From Nocardioides sp. (GTDB lineage Bacteria > Actinomycetota > Actinomycetes > Propionibacteriales > Nocardioidaceae), in NCBI RefSeq assembly GCF_014360585.1, contig NZ_JACIXG010000009.1:20648-84647 (forward strand): a stretch of DNA of 64,000 nt, read 5' to 3'. Numbering within the stretch: position 1 is the stretch's first letter; each line of letters begins with the position of its first letter. Below, piece by piece: positions 50,995 through 60,218 of the stretch. A program made the position numbers and the translations under genes. The notes beneath the pieces are model-generated. The model did not search any database. It was not told the origin of the DNA and saw only the letters and a list, made by a program, of their open reading frames with translations.

Positions 50995-51987
50995 ATGGTG
51001 GGTTTCGGATACACACTGATGACAGAGCAGGCGAGCCCGAGAGACCTGGTGCGCCACGCCGTCGCTGCCGAGGAGGCAGGCTTCGACTTCCTCGTGATGA
51101 GCGACCACTACTCGCCATGGCTGGTCGAGCAGGGGCACGCGCCGTACGCATGGACCGTGCTGGGCGCAGTCGCGCAGGCCACGCAGCGGATCCCGCTGAT
51201 GACGTACGTGACCTGCCCGACGATGCGCTACCACCCCGCCGTGGTCGCTCAGAAGGCTGCCACCGTCCAGGAGCTCTCCGAGGGCCGCTTCACCCTCGGT
51301 CTCGGCAGCGGAGAGAATCTCAACGAGCACGTCGTGGGCGCCGGCTGGCCGGCCGTGCACACCAGGCACGAGATGCTCGCCGAGGCGATGGAGATCATCT
51401 CCGCACTCTTCGACGGCGATCTGGTCGACTACCGGGGTGAGCACTTCCAGGTCGATTCTGCCCGGCTCTGGGACCTTCCCAGCACCCGGGTTCCTGTCGG
51501 GCTGGCGGTCGGCGGGCCCGAGGTCTCCCAGCGTTGCGCTGCCTTGGCCGACCACCTGATCGCCGTCGAGCCGGACGCGGATCTGCTGACGGGCTGGAAC
51601 GACGTGGCGGAGGCGCCGAGAGTCGGAGCCGGTGGCAACCGAGCCATCGGCCAGATCCCGATCAGCTGGGACCCCGAGGACGCGGAAGCGGCGACACGAC
51701 GGGCCCACGACCAGTTCCGCTGGTTCGGTGGTGGCTGGGCGGTCAACAGCGAGCTGCCGACCCCGGCGAGCTTCGCCGCGGCCACGCAGTTCGTGCGCCA
51801 CGAGGACGTTGCCTCCTCGCTCCCGTGCGGTCCCGACCTCGACGCGATCACAGACGGGATCCGGCCCTTCTGGGAGGCCGGGTTCACCGACGTCGCTCTC
51901 GTCCAGATCGACGGGTCGACGAACGACCAGTTCCTGGCCGAGGCGGCCGGGCCGCTCCTCGACGCGCTGCGTTCGGCGTCGGGCTGA
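50995..51987 (+). CDS. F420-dependent LLM-class oxidoreductase
   Basis: A 330-aa luciferase-like TIM-barrel protein of the group that uses coenzyme F420 rather than FMN (glucose-6-phosphate-dehydrogenase/TIGR03557-like). Typical stretches are GYTLMTEQASPRDLVRHAVAAE, FLVMSDHYSPWL, MTYVTCPTMRYHPAVVAQKAAT and RFTLGLGSGENLNEHVVG. The substrate is not known. Its presence supports an actinobacterial host that makes F420. It starts 48 bases after the NmrA-like gene and ends convergent to the FAD-enzyme operon. Confidence 0.87.
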   Translation: MVGFGYTLMTEQASPRDLVRHAVAAEEAGFDFLVMSDHYSPWLVEQGHAPYAWTVLGAVAQATQRIPLMTYVTCPTMRYHPAVVAQKAATVQELSEGRFTLGLGSGENLNEHVVGAGWPAVHTRHEMLAEAMEIISALFDGDLVDYRGEHFQVDSARLWDLPSTRVPVGLAVGGPEVSQRCAALADHLIAVEPDADLLTGWNDVAEAPRVGAGGNRAIGQIPISWDPEDAEAATRRAHDQFRWFGGGWAVNSELPTPASFAAATQFVRHEDVASSLPCGPDLDAITDGIRPFWEAGFTDVALVQIDGSTNDQFLAEAAGPLLDALRSASG

Positions 51988-52076
51988 ACGTCCGCCTCGC
52001 CCGCTCTGGGTCGACGACCTTCACCGCCAGGACAGGTCCGGTCGCCAGGAAGCTCTCGTCCATGTTGTGCTGTCCG

Positions 52077-53870
52077 TCACACGGGATGTCCGACTGACCC
52101 ACCGAGCTTCTCGACCGTCCTCTGGAGTTTCTCCATGTGGTTGTCGCAGATCTCGCCCGGCGTGACGTTGTACTTGAGACAGAGCTTGGCCGCGGCCGCC
52201 GTGGCGATCGCGTGCTGGCCACCGTTACCCATGAACTTGGTGACCGACCCGGCGATGTGGGTCACGCTGATGTGCTTGCCGGCCATCATGAGATTGTCGA
52301 GATCGGCCGAGTAGAGGCACCGGAAAGGCACCTCGAAGGGCTTGTCGTCGCGGGTGTCCCACTTCCAGTCCCGAAGACGGAAGTCGTACTTCTCGTGCCC
52401 TGGGTGGTGCAGGCAGAAGGCACCGGAGTTCCAGGCGACCGTGTCGTCGAATCTGCGGTGCTCCCGGATGTCGCTCTCGGTCAGGACGTAGGCGCCCTGG
52501 TATCGACGGAACTCGCCTTGCCCGGGGACGAACGCGACCCAGTCGAGTGCGAGGTTCGCATGGGTCTTTGGTTCGAGGGTCTTGACGTTGGAGAACGTCC
52601 CGTAGACCGCCCGCAGCAGATGGTCACGGATGTGCTCGGCGTTGGTGTACGGGTCGAGGTCATGGCCGTACTCCCAGAAGTGGGTCAGCGGCTTGAGCAT
52701 GCGGCGGCGGATGCTCGGGTCCGGGGTTCGGGCCGGCCCAGCGATCGGTCCCGCGACGTTGTCGATGCCGGGGCGTCGGAGCTGTCCGCCCAGGTCGGCG
52801 TAGTCCTTGGCCACCGCGACTGCCCACGGAACGTCAGGGAAGTCGGACGGGCGGGCCAGCTGGCGGGTCCGGAAGAACAGGGTGTTTCCGTGATGGGACG
52901 CGACACGCTCCTCTGGCGCGAGTGGCTCGTCGTACTCGGCCCGGCTCTCGTATCCGAACATGGTCCGGGCCCCGGCGAGCAGGCCGAGGATCGCCGTCCC
53001 GGTGCAGTCGATGAACATCGCGCCGCCGAATCGGGCCTCGCGTCCGGAGCGGGCGTCGCGGGCATCGAGAGCGATGATCCGGTCGCCGTCACGGGTGACG
53101 TCGAAGATCTGGTGCTCGAGGAACACCGACACGGTCGGCTCTGCATGCAGGAGCCCGAGAGCGGCGAGCTCGCCGTCCTCGGACCGCGCGGACAGTGCCT
53201 TGACGAGCGGGCCGGTCTCTCCTCGCGGGGTGAGTCCGATCTCGGTGCTTGCGTTGCCGCCCAGGACCGGGCGGTTCTGGATCAGGGCGACCCTCAGGCC
53301 GAGACGTCCGGCCGCGAGGGCGGCGGCGGCGCCGGTGACGCCACCGCCGGCGACGACCACGTCGAAGGATCCGCCGTCGAACGGATGGTCCGGCAGCCCG
53401 CGGAGCCGGCGTCTCCAGGCACGCGCGTCGGGATCGATCCCGTTGGGTGGCTCGGTGTCGCTGGTGGTCAGGTAGATGGCATCACAGCGACCATCGAACC
53501 CGGTCAGGTCGGTGAGAGTGATCGTGGCTCGGTCTCCACCCAGGTCGATCCGGCCGGCGTTCTCCCAGCTCCAGTCGCGACCGTTCGCGCCGAGCTCGAT
53601 GGGCAGCCGCTCGCCGTCGATCGTGACGGCGAACCGGCCGGGATGATGGGAGGGCACCCAGTCCTTGGCACACACCCATACGCGATAGGAGCCGGCCCGC
53701 TCGACGGCGATCGTGGTGGTGGCATCGGCGACCGGGACACCCAGCCCGTGTGCGAGAAGGTAGGGCGACCCCATCTCCATCTCGAACTGGGAGTCCAGCG
53801 TCCACCCGCCGAAGTCGTCGAACTCCTCGGCCTCGACCAGGATGTGAGCGGGAGCCCGGTGGTTCAGCAT
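52077..53870 (-). CDS. Two-domain FAD-dependent oxidoreductase with beta-sandwich N-terminus
   Basis: A 597-aa protein. Residues 8-138 form a beta-rich module (LVEAEEFDDFGGWTLDS, then ERAGSYRVWVCAKD, RFAVTIDGERL, DRATITLTDL) that resembles carbohydrate-binding or golvesin-like domains. Residues 170-597 are an FAD_oxidored-type flavoprotein with GGGVTG at 175-180 and FIDCTGTAILGLLAGA. Such two-domain FAD enzymes are usually found in polysaccharide-degrading bacteria. Here it is the last gene of a catabolic operon. It starts inside the end of the SDR gene (7-nt overlap) after CGAGGAAG. No signal peptide is seen. Substrate unknown. Confidence 0.8.
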   Translation of the reverse strand: MLNHRAPAHILVEAEEFDDFGGWTLDSQFEMEMGSPYLLAHGLGVPVADATTTIAVERAGSYRVWVCAKDWVPSHHPGRFAVTIDGERLPIELGANGRDWSWENAGRIDLGGDRATITLTDLTGFDGRCDAIYLTTSDTEPPNGIDPDARAWRRRLRGLPDHPFDGGSFDVVVAGGGVTGAAAALAAGRLGLRVALIQNRPVLGGNASTEIGLTPRGETGPLVKALSARSEDGELAALGLLHAEPTVSVFLEHQIFDVTRDGDRIIALDARDARSGREARFGGAMFIDCTGTAILGLLAGARTMFGYESRAEYDEPLAPEERVASHHGNTLFFRTRQLARPSDFPDVPWAVAVAKDYADLGGQLRRPGIDNVAGPIAGPARTPDPSIRRRMLKPLTHFWEYGHDLDPYTNAEHIRDHLLRAVYGTFSNVKTLEPKTHANLALDWVAFVPGQGEFRRYQGAYVLTESDIREHRRFDDTVAWNSGAFCLHHPGHEKYDFRLRDWKWDTRDDKPFEVPFRCLYSADLDNLMMAGKHISVTHIAGSVTKFMGNGGQHAIATAAAAKLCLKYNVTPGEICDNHMEKLQRTVEKLGGSVGHPV

Positions 53871-54703
53871 GGTGACTTCCTCGGTGGTCGGTCGACGAAG
53901 ATGTCGTACTCGAGGTCTCCGGTTCCGCCGTACCGGGAGAGGTCGGTGACTCCGGCGTCGCGGAGCACCTCGACGTCGAGGAACGTGTTGCCCGAGCACT
54001 CCCCGGCGGGTCGCTCGAGGATCGCCACGGCTGCGTCCGCGACGATCTGAGGCGAGCGTGACCGCTCCAGGGCCGCGTCGCCACCGAGGATGTTCTTCAC
54101 CGCATCGGTGGCGATGTAGGTCTCCGGCCACAGGCAGTTGGCGGCCACGCCATCCTCCGCATACTCGGCCGCCCATCCGAGGGTCAGCAGCGTCATGCCG
54201 TACTTGGCCATCGTGTACGCCGGGTGGGCGCCGAGCCAGGCGGGGGAGAGGTTGAGCGGCGGGCTGAGCGAGAGGATGTGCGGGTTCGTCCCCTTGCGCA
54301 GGTGCGGCAGGGCCTTGCTGGTCAGCAGGTAGGTGCCGCGCAGCTGGATGCCGGACATCAGGTCGAACCGCTTCATGGGGAGCGTGTCGGTGCCGTCCAC
54401 GGCCAGCGCGGAGGCGTTGTTGACCACGATGTCGATGCCGCCGAACCTCTCCACGGTCTTCTCCACGGCTCCTTCCACGGATGCCTCGTCGCGTACGTCG
54501 CCCACGACGGCGAGCGCGCCGCCGCCAGCGGCCTCGATCTCGGCAGCGGCGGTGTGGATGGTGCCCGACAAGCGAGGGTCTGGGGTGTCGGTCTTGGCCA
54601 GCAACGCCACGTTGGCACCGCGCCGTGCGGCCGCGACGGCGATCGCCAGGCCGATGCCACGGCTTCCGCCCGACATGAGCAGCGTGCGTCCGGTGAGGCT
54701 CAT
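53864..54703 (-). CDS. SDR-family oxidoreductase (HSDL2-like)
   Basis: A 279-aa short-chain dehydrogenase with MSGGSRGIGLAIAVAAARRGA at the N-terminus, NNASALAVDGT near residue 92, and the catalytic YTMAKYGMTLLTLGWA. SPPLNLSPAWLGAHPAYTMAK replaces the usual catalytic SS segment, a pattern seen in hydroxysteroid dehydrogenase-like protein 2 relatives. It probably oxidises an alcohol released in the pathway. The ATG overlaps the acyl-CoA dehydrogenase stop by ATGA. Confidence 0.85.
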   Translation of the reverse strand: MSLTGRTLLMSGGSRGIGLAIAVAAARRGANVALLAKTDTPDPRLSGTIHTAAAEIEAAGGGALAVVGDVRDEASVEGAVEKTVERFGGIDIVVNNASALAVDGTDTLPMKRFDLMSGIQLRGTYLLTSKALPHLRKGTNPHILSLSPPLNLSPAWLGAHPAYTMAKYGMTLLTLGWAAEYAEDGVAANCLWPETYIATDAVKNILGGDAALERSRSPQIVADAAVAILERPAGECSGNTFLDVEVLRDAGVTDLSRYGGTGDLEYDIFVDRPPRKSPC

Positions 54704-55932
54704 CCGGTGATCTCCTTGCCGAAGATGTTGCGGGCGACGACCCACTTGAGGATCTCGTTGGTGCCCTCGTAGATCTCGCCGATCTTGCTGTCGCGGTAGA
54801 TCGCCTCGACCGGTCCGGGCGTGCCGTCTGCGCTGACCTCGCGGGCGAAGCCGAGGCCGCCGAAGGCCTGGATGGCGTCGCGAGCCATGTCGACCGCGAG
54901 GCGGCTGCCGTAGAACTTGGCCATCGAGGCCTCCGGCTCGGGGAAGACCTCCCCGGCGTCCCGGCGCAGCGCCGCCTTGAGGTAGAGCGTGCGCGCGTTC
55001 TCGATCTCGGTGGCCCGGTCCGCCATGAGGAACTGCCAGTGCTGGTTGGCTCCCAGCTTGCGGCCGAACGCTTCTCTGGACTTGAGGTGTCCGACGGCGT
55101 GGTCGAAGGCGGCCTGGGCCATCCCGACACCGGCCGCGGCGATGCCGATGCGACCGAGGGTGAGGGTGGCGAGCGCGTGGCGAAGGCCCTGGCCGGTCAC
55201 GCCACCGAGCAGGTCGGCGTCGGTCAGCTCGACATTCTCGAACCAGACGTCGGCGGTGAGCTGGCCACGGTTGCCCATCTTCTGGTCGGGCTCGCCGACT
55301 CGTACGCCGGGCAGGGAGGTGTCGACGATGAACATCGAGAGTCGGTCCTCGGTGCGGGCGAGGGTGACGATGAACCCGGCGACCGGAGAGTTGGAGATCC
55401 AGCGCTTGCGACCGTTGAGCACCCAGGTGTCGCCGTGTCGGACCGCGGCGGTCTGCACGGCCTGTGGGCTCAGGTCGGAGGAGGCCTCGGGCTCGGTGGT
55501 CGCGAAGGCGCCGACAGTGGTGCCTTCGGCCACCGGTCGCAGCCACCGCTGCTGCTGGGCCTCGGTGCCGTGGGTCAGCACGTTGCCGGCGAGGATGCAG
55601 TGGACGTCGAAGACGGCCGCGATGCTGCTGGAGTGGTAGGCGAGCTCCTCGATCGCGGTTGCCGTGGCGGTCACCGGGTGCTCCAGCCCCTCGCCGCCGA
55701 CTTCGGCGGAGAACGGCACCCGGAAGAGATCCGCGGCGGCGAGGCCGTCGAAGACCTCGCGGGGGAAGCCGTCGACGCGCTCGTCGCCGTTGGCGATCTC
55801 ACGTGCGGCCGGAGCGACGACGTCGGAGGCGATCTTCCGCACGCGGTCGCGGACCTCGAGGGTCTCGGTGGGGGAGAGCAGGTCGTGGTAGAGCCGGTCG
55901 GCCTGGCGGACGGGGTTCTGAGTGGTGGGCAT
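54700..55932 (-). CDS. Acyl-CoA dehydrogenase (second copy)
   Basis: A 410-aa acyl-CoA dehydrogenase with GAFATTEPEASSDLSPQ, GRKRWISNSPVAGF, RIGIAAAGVGMAQAAFDHAV and the catalytic-base E389 in IYEGTNEILKWVVARNIFG. It is clearly distinct from the copy at 18407 (different EPEASSD versus EPGAGSD). The first steps of this operon make an acid and an alcohol from a ketone, so this enzyme may handle the acyl-CoA made by the ligase of the rightward arm. The start at 55932 is the first ATG after the amine oxidase stop. Confidence 0.88.
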   Translation of the reverse strand: MPTTQNPVRQADRLYHDLLSPTETLEVRDRVRKIASDVVAPAAREIANGDERVDGFPREVFDGLAAADLFRVPFSAEVGGEGLEHPVTATATAIEELAYHSSSIAAVFDVHCILAGNVLTHGTEAQQQRWLRPVAEGTTVGAFATTEPEASSDLSPQAVQTAAVRHGDTWVLNGRKRWISNSPVAGFIVTLARTEDRLSMFIVDTSLPGVRVGEPDQKMGNRGQLTADVWFENVELTDADLLGGVTGQGLRHALATLTLGRIGIAAAGVGMAQAAFDHAVGHLKSREAFGRKLGANQHWQFLMADRATEIENARTLYLKAALRRDAGEVFPEPEASMAKFYGSRLAVDMARDAIQAFGGLGFAREVSADGTPGPVEAIYRDSKIGEIYEGTNEILKWVVARNIFGKEITG

Positions 55933-55973
55933 CGTCGTCTTTCGGTGTGGTTGTCGGGGATGGGGAAGGTCGT

Positions 55974-57329
55974 CTAGAGGCTCGCCAGCACCTGGCCAGC
56001 GGCCTGCTCGCCGGATGCGGCGGCGTCGGCCAGCGACGGCATGTCGAGGGCGTAGTCGCCGGCGAGATGGACCGGCCCGAGGTGCTGCTGGAGGGTCTCG
56101 AGCGACGCTCGGCCGCCGGGGCCCCAGAACGGCACGACCCGCAGGTGTCGGCGGAGGATGCCGGCGTCGACCTTGCCCTCGAGCTCCGGATAGACCTCGA
56201 GGAGGTCCGCGGTGAACCGCGCGACGATCTCCTCGTCGGTGAGCTCGAGGAGCCTGTCGGCCTCGGCGCCGCCGGCGAAGCAGGCCAGCGCGCCGCCGGG
56301 CTTGCGGATGTTGCCACGGCGTACGGCGGCGGCATGGTTGAAGATCGCCTGGAACGAGCGTCCCGGGGTCGAGACCGCGAGGAAGTCGTCCCAGCGTTGG
56401 GCCTCGCCCTCCTCGTGGGTGAAGAAGCCGACGACCACGTAACGGCCGTAGCGGATCGACTCGAAGGCCGTCCGGTACGCCGCCGGAAGCCCGGGCATGA
56501 TCGTGACCGCGACGTCCGCGGGCACCGCCACGATCGCCCGGCGTGCCCTCAGCCGCGCGGGTCCGTCGGCGTCCTGGTAGTCGACGACCACCCCGTCGGC
56601 GGTCCACTCCACGGAGCTCACCGGCGAACTGAGCCGGATCCTGTCGCCGAGGTCCTCGGTGAGGATGTCGGTCAGCGTCTGGTTCCCGCCCTGCGGCAGC
56701 GTCAGGTTCGGCACCTTCTCGGGGTCGGTGAGCAGGATGCCCATCGAGAAGACGAACTGTCGGGCGGCGGTCTCCTCGGGCTCGCAGCCCATCCACTGAC
56801 CGGACCAGGACCGCACCATCTCGCGGGTGAGATCGGAGGAGACGCCCTTCAGGACGAAGTCCGCGCGCCGGCGGTCGAGCTTGGCGCGGACCCGGTTGGC
56901 CCACCGGTTCTCCTCGCTCATCTCGAGAAACGGCACGTTCGAGAGAATGCGAGCGCCGACCAGGGCCAGGCCGTACCGGTCGCGCCAGGTCATCTTCGAG
57001 CGGAACATCAGGCCGAACGGGTTCGACGTGTCGACCTGCTTGCCGCCCAGGTGCAGGGCGACCGACTTGCCCTCCAGCGTCCCGAGCGGGACCCGGTGAC
57101 GGTGGAGGGCCTCGATCAGGGGGCCGGTGCCTTCAGTGAACTGGGTGCCGACGTTGATCCAGTAGTCGCCCTTGCGGACGGTGTCGACGCGTCCGCCCGT
57201 ACGGTCGGAGGCCTCGAGCACGACGACGTCGCGCTCGGCGAGGGTGGTCGCAGCCATCAGGCCGGCCATGCCGGCGCCGATGACGACGACCTCGTGGGTC
57301 TCCTCGCGGTGCTCGGGTGATGGGCTCAT
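55974..57329 (-). CDS. Flavin amine oxidase (second copy)
   Basis: A 451-aa FAD amine oxidase with the Rossmann loop GAGMAG at 18-23, LEASDRTGGRVDTVR after it, and the C-terminal FAD segment GPVHLAGDYALDMPSLADAAASGEQAAGQVL. The family includes monoamine, cyclohexylamine and putrescine oxidases, which turn a primary amine into an aldehyde or ketone. In an operon with a Baeyer-Villiger monooxygenase and an esterase, an alicyclic or secondary-alkyl amine giving a ketone is the best fit, an inference. The ATG at 57329 lies four bases after the esterase stop. Confidence 0.85.
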   Translation of the reverse strand: MSPSPEHREETHEVVVIGAGMAGLMAATTLAERDVVVLEASDRTGGRVDTVRKGDYWINVGTQFTEGTGPLIEALHRHRVPLGTLEGKSVALHLGGKQVDTSNPFGLMFRSKMTWRDRYGLALVGARILSNVPFLEMSEENRWANRVRAKLDRRRADFVLKGVSSDLTREMVRSWSGQWMGCEPEETAARQFVFSMGILLTDPEKVPNLTLPQGGNQTLTDILTEDLGDRIRLSSPVSSVEWTADGVVVDYQDADGPARLRARRAIVAVPADVAVTIMPGLPAAYRTAFESIRYGRYVVVGFFTHEEGEAQRWDDFLAVSTPGRSFQAIFNHAAAVRRGNIRKPGGALACFAGGAEADRLLELTDEEIVARFTADLLEVYPELEGKVDAGILRRHLRVVPFWGPGGRASLETLQQHLGPVHLAGDYALDMPSLADAAASGEQAAGQVLASL

Positions 57330-57333
57330 GTCG

Positions 57334-58395
57334 TCAGCTCGCCTTCGTAGGGGTCCGTTGGGTGCGGTCGAGCGCTGCCGAGACCGAGGCGACGAGGCGC
57401 TCGGTCGCCGTCCGGCAGCTCGGGCTGACCGCGGTGTAGGACAGGTAGCCGTGGACCAGGCCCGGCTCGCGGTCCACCTGCGCGGGGACGCCTGCCTCCA
57501 GCAGCGCGGTCGCGTAGGCGAGCCCGTCGTCGTGGAGCGGGTCGAACCCAGCCAGGTTGACGATCGCCGGCGGAAGTCCGGCCAGGCTGGAGGCCCGGTA
57601 CGGCGAGACACGCGGGTCCGCCGGATCGGTTCCCTCCGGCAGGTAGTTCCGGACGAACCAGGCGACCTGCTTGGCCGACAGGGCCGGCGATCCCGCGAAC
57701 TCGTCCTGGGAGGGTCGGTGCTCGACCAGATCGGTCACCGGCTGGATGAGCACCTGGAGCATCGGCTGCACGTCCTCGCCCCGCACCTGCTGACACAGGA
57801 CGGCGGCGATGTTGCCACCGGCGCTCTCGCCCGCGACGACGATGCGGTGCGGGTCGACGCCCCAGGCGGCGGCGTGCTCGACGGCGTACCGCCACGCGGT
57901 GATCGCGTCGTCCTGTGCTGCCGGGAACGGGGCGTCCGGTGCGAGCCGGTATTCGACCGAGACGACCTCGGCCCCGGAGCCGTGTGCGAGCATGCGCGCG
58001 GGCGCGGTGTAGCTCGCGCGGCTGCCGATCACGAAGCCGCCACCGTGGAAGAAGAGGATCAGTCCTCGCGACGGGGTGCCGTTGCTGTAGCGGGTGAGCT
58101 GGACCTCGTCCGAGACCTCGATCTCCTCCTCGACGGCGCAGGGCTCGATACGGGACGCGAACAGGATCAGGTCGCGCTCCGTCGTGGCCCGGGCCTCGAC
58201 GGGGGGAAGGTCGCTGTAGTCCGGCCCGGACTCGCCGAGCTTCATCAGCAGGGCGACGTCGGGAGCCATGGTGTCGCCCGCACTGTTGACCGGGGGCTTG
58301 GCCAACAGGCGCTGCAGCCCCGCGGGAAGACGGCTCAGGAAGACCAGGAGCGCTCGCTGGAAGCGCTGGCCGAGGGTGAAGCGCTGTTCACTCAT
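57334..58395 (-). CDS. Alpha/beta hydrolase (hormone-sensitive-lipase type esterase)
   Basis: A 353-aa esterase. The oxyanion hole HGGGF is in LILFFHGGGFVIGSR, the nucleophile elbow is GESAGGNIA, and a catalytic His lies in GLVHGYLSY near the C-terminus. There is no signal peptide. It follows the Baeyer-Villiger-type gene with an ATGA overlap. That pairing is the standard arrangement for hydrolysing the ester or lactone the monooxygenase makes. Confidence 0.88.
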   Translation of the reverse strand: MSEQRFTLGQRFQRALLVFLSRLPAGLQRLLAKPPVNSAGDTMAPDVALLMKLGESGPDYSDLPPVEARATTERDLILFASRIEPCAVEEEIEVSDEVQLTRYSNGTPSRGLILFFHGGGFVIGSRASYTAPARMLAHGSGAEVVSVEYRLAPDAPFPAAQDDAITAWRYAVEHAAAWGVDPHRIVVAGESAGGNIAAVLCQQVRGEDVQPMLQVLIQPVTDLVEHRPSQDEFAGSPALSAKQVAWFVRNYLPEGTDPADPRVSPYRASSLAGLPPAIVNLAGFDPLHDDGLAYATALLEAGVPAQVDREPGLVHGYLSYTAVSPSCRTATERLVASVSAALDRTQRTPTKAS

Positions 58396-59915
58396 GACGC
58401 CGCTTCCACGCTCGTGACCCGCTCAGGGCTGCTGGCTCGCTTGGAGAACTTGATGTCGTCGTGGATGAGCTGGCCCTTGAAGAGCCGGTTGTCCCTGACG
58501 AAGGTCGTGTGCATCTGCCACGGGAGGCCGGTGCCCTGGCGGGGGAGCGCGTCCTTGGCGCGCTGCATGTAGCCCGCCGAGAGGTCGAACAGGTCCGCGG
58601 TGGGCATGCCTTCCGGTGCTACGGGCAGCGCGATGTCGCGGCCCGTGCGGTCCATCTCGCGGATGACCTCTGCGGCGAGGCGGGTCACGTTGCGGATACG
58701 CAGGGTCCAGGTCGCCTTGGTGAAGCCGATCATCATCGCCCAGTTGGGCACGCCTGAGATCAGGGCGCCGCGGTAGAGCACCGAGTCGGAGACCTTGACG
58801 GGGGCGCCGTCGACGGTGGGCTCGACGCCGCCCAGCATCTGCATGGCGAGGCCGGTCGCGGTGACGATGATGTCGGCCTCCAGGTGCTGGCCCGACTTCA
58901 GCTGGATGCCGTCCTTGGTGAACCGCTCGATCTGATCGGTCACCACGCCGGCGCCCCCTTCGCGGATCGCCTGGAAGAAGTCGCCGTCCGGGGTGGCGCA
59001 CAGACGCTGGTCCCAGGGGTTGTACGGCGGCGAGAAGTGGGTGTCGACGTCGAAGCCCTTGGGCAGCTCCTTGATGGTCATGCTGCGTACGAGCCAGCGC
59101 CCGAACCTGGGGAAGCGGCTCAGCACCGTCACGAGGAAGTGGTCTCGCCAGATGTTCTTGCGACGAGTCAGGGCATAGCCGCGCTTGGTGCCGAAGATCT
59201 TCATGAGCGCCTGGGCGACCTTGTCCACCCGGGGAATCGATGCGATGTAGCTCGGGGTCCGCTGCAGCATCGTGACGTGGGCCGCCGCGCTGTCGCCCTT
59301 GAGCATCGCGGGGAGCATGGTCACGGCGGTCGCGCCGCTGCCGATGATCACGACGCGCTTGCCGCGGTAGTCGTAGTCCTCGGGCCAGTGCTGCGGGTGC
59401 AGGATGTCGCCCTGGAAGTCCTCGCGACCCTCGAACCGGGGCTCGTAGCCCTCGTCGTAGCGGTAGTAGCCGGTGCTGCTGAAGACGAAGCCGGTGCGGA
59501 TGACCTGGTGGGTCTCGTTGCCCTGCTCGTCGGCGATGGTGACCTGCAGCGTCCACTGCGCGTCCTCGCTGGACCAGTCGGCCGCGGTGACCCGGTGCCG
59601 CAGGCGCAGGAGCTCGTCGAGGCCGAACTCGGTCATGGTCTCGTGCAGGTAGTCCATGATCAGGTGACCTTCGGCGATCGCGTCCTCGTGCAGCCACGGC
59701 TTGAACGCGAAGCCGTAGTGGTGCACGGCGTCGTCGGACCGGATGCCCGGGTACTTGAACAGGTCCCAGGTGCCGCCGATCGAGTCGCGAGACTCCAGCA
59801 GCAGGATCTTCTTGTCGGGGAAGTCGTCCTTCAGATACTTCGTCGCACCGATACCGGAGAGGCCGGCGCCGATGACGACGATGTCGGCGTGCTCCGTCGC
59901 GATGGTCTGGTTCAT
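58392..59915 (-). CDS. Baeyer-Villiger/flavin-containing monooxygenase
   Basis: A 507-aa NADPH flavin monooxygenase with the FAD loop GAGLSG (16-21) and the NADPH loop GSGATA (192-197). The Baeyer-Villiger fingerprint FxGxxxHxxxWP is complete as FQGDILHPQHWP at 167-178. It inserts an oxygen next to a ketone carbonyl and yields an ester or lactone for the coupled esterase. It is the first gene of the leftward arm, 104 bp from the first copy of the 30-bp operator, and has a GAAGGAAG ribosome site. Confidence 0.9.
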   Translation of the reverse strand: MNQTIATEHADIVVIGAGLSGIGATKYLKDDFPDKKILLLESRDSIGGTWDLFKYPGIRSDDAVHHYGFAFKPWLHEDAIAEGHLIMDYLHETMTEFGLDELLRLRHRVTAADWSSEDAQWTLQVTIADEQGNETHQVIRTGFVFSSTGYYRYDEGYEPRFEGREDFQGDILHPQHWPEDYDYRGKRVVIIGSGATAVTMLPAMLKGDSAAAHVTMLQRTPSYIASIPRVDKVAQALMKIFGTKRGYALTRRKNIWRDHFLVTVLSRFPRFGRWLVRSMTIKELPKGFDVDTHFSPPYNPWDQRLCATPDGDFFQAIREGGAGVVTDQIERFTKDGIQLKSGQHLEADIIVTATGLAMQMLGGVEPTVDGAPVKVSDSVLYRGALISGVPNWAMMIGFTKATWTLRIRNVTRLAAEVIREMDRTGRDIALPVAPEGMPTADLFDLSAGYMQRAKDALPRQGTGLPWQMHTTFVRDNRLFKGQLIHDDIKFSKRASSPERVTSVEAAS

Positions 59916-60019
59916 TGCTGCACTTCCTTCTCAGTGGTGGGTCTGGTGACCGGCGGTACGACGGGGGCGGCCGAAGCGGTCGACGGCGAGGAGTGCCGTC
60001 CTCTGTGGCAAACGCGAAG

Positions 60020-60049
60020 TTAGTCATTTGATTGGGTCGGATGACTAAG
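60020..60049. promoter_or_regulatory. 30-bp operator, copy 1 (leftward arm)
   Basis: TTAGTCAT (60020-60027) and ATGACTAA (60041-60048) are perfect complements with 13 bp between them. The next base is G. A second 30-bp copy at 60156-60185 matches at 22 of 30 positions in the same orientation. The 303-bp gap from the monooxygenase gene to the rightward arm holds only these sites and presumed promoters. Confidence 0.7.
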
Positions 60050-60155
60050 TGTGTGACAGGTGTCACGGCTCGTCAAGAGGTGTCCGCAGATGTCTTGCTG
60101 GTTTCACAAATCTGGATGGGGTGGTTGACAAAGCGTGATCTGCGTCGCACCATCG

Positions 60156-60185
60156 TTGGTCAAACGATTCAGTCAAATGACTAAG
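60156..60185. promoter_or_regulatory. 30-bp operator, copy 2 (rightward arm)
   Basis: It begins TTGGTCAAACGATT and ends in the same ATGACTAAG as copy 1. The left arm differs at one base (TTGGTCA for TTAGTCA), so symmetry is kept in part. It lies 34 bp before the first gene of the rightward arm and probably overlaps its promoter. Confidence 0.68.
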
Positions 60186-60218
60186 AACGTTCTGAACCCC
60201 ACGTTGGAGGGCCGACGA

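Noticed and set aside
51988..52076. A small gene fragment on the - strand (FLATGPVLAVKVVDPERA)
   Set aside because: The stretch is short, has no start signal or partner, and lies between two convergent genes; it could be a remnant but cannot be supported.
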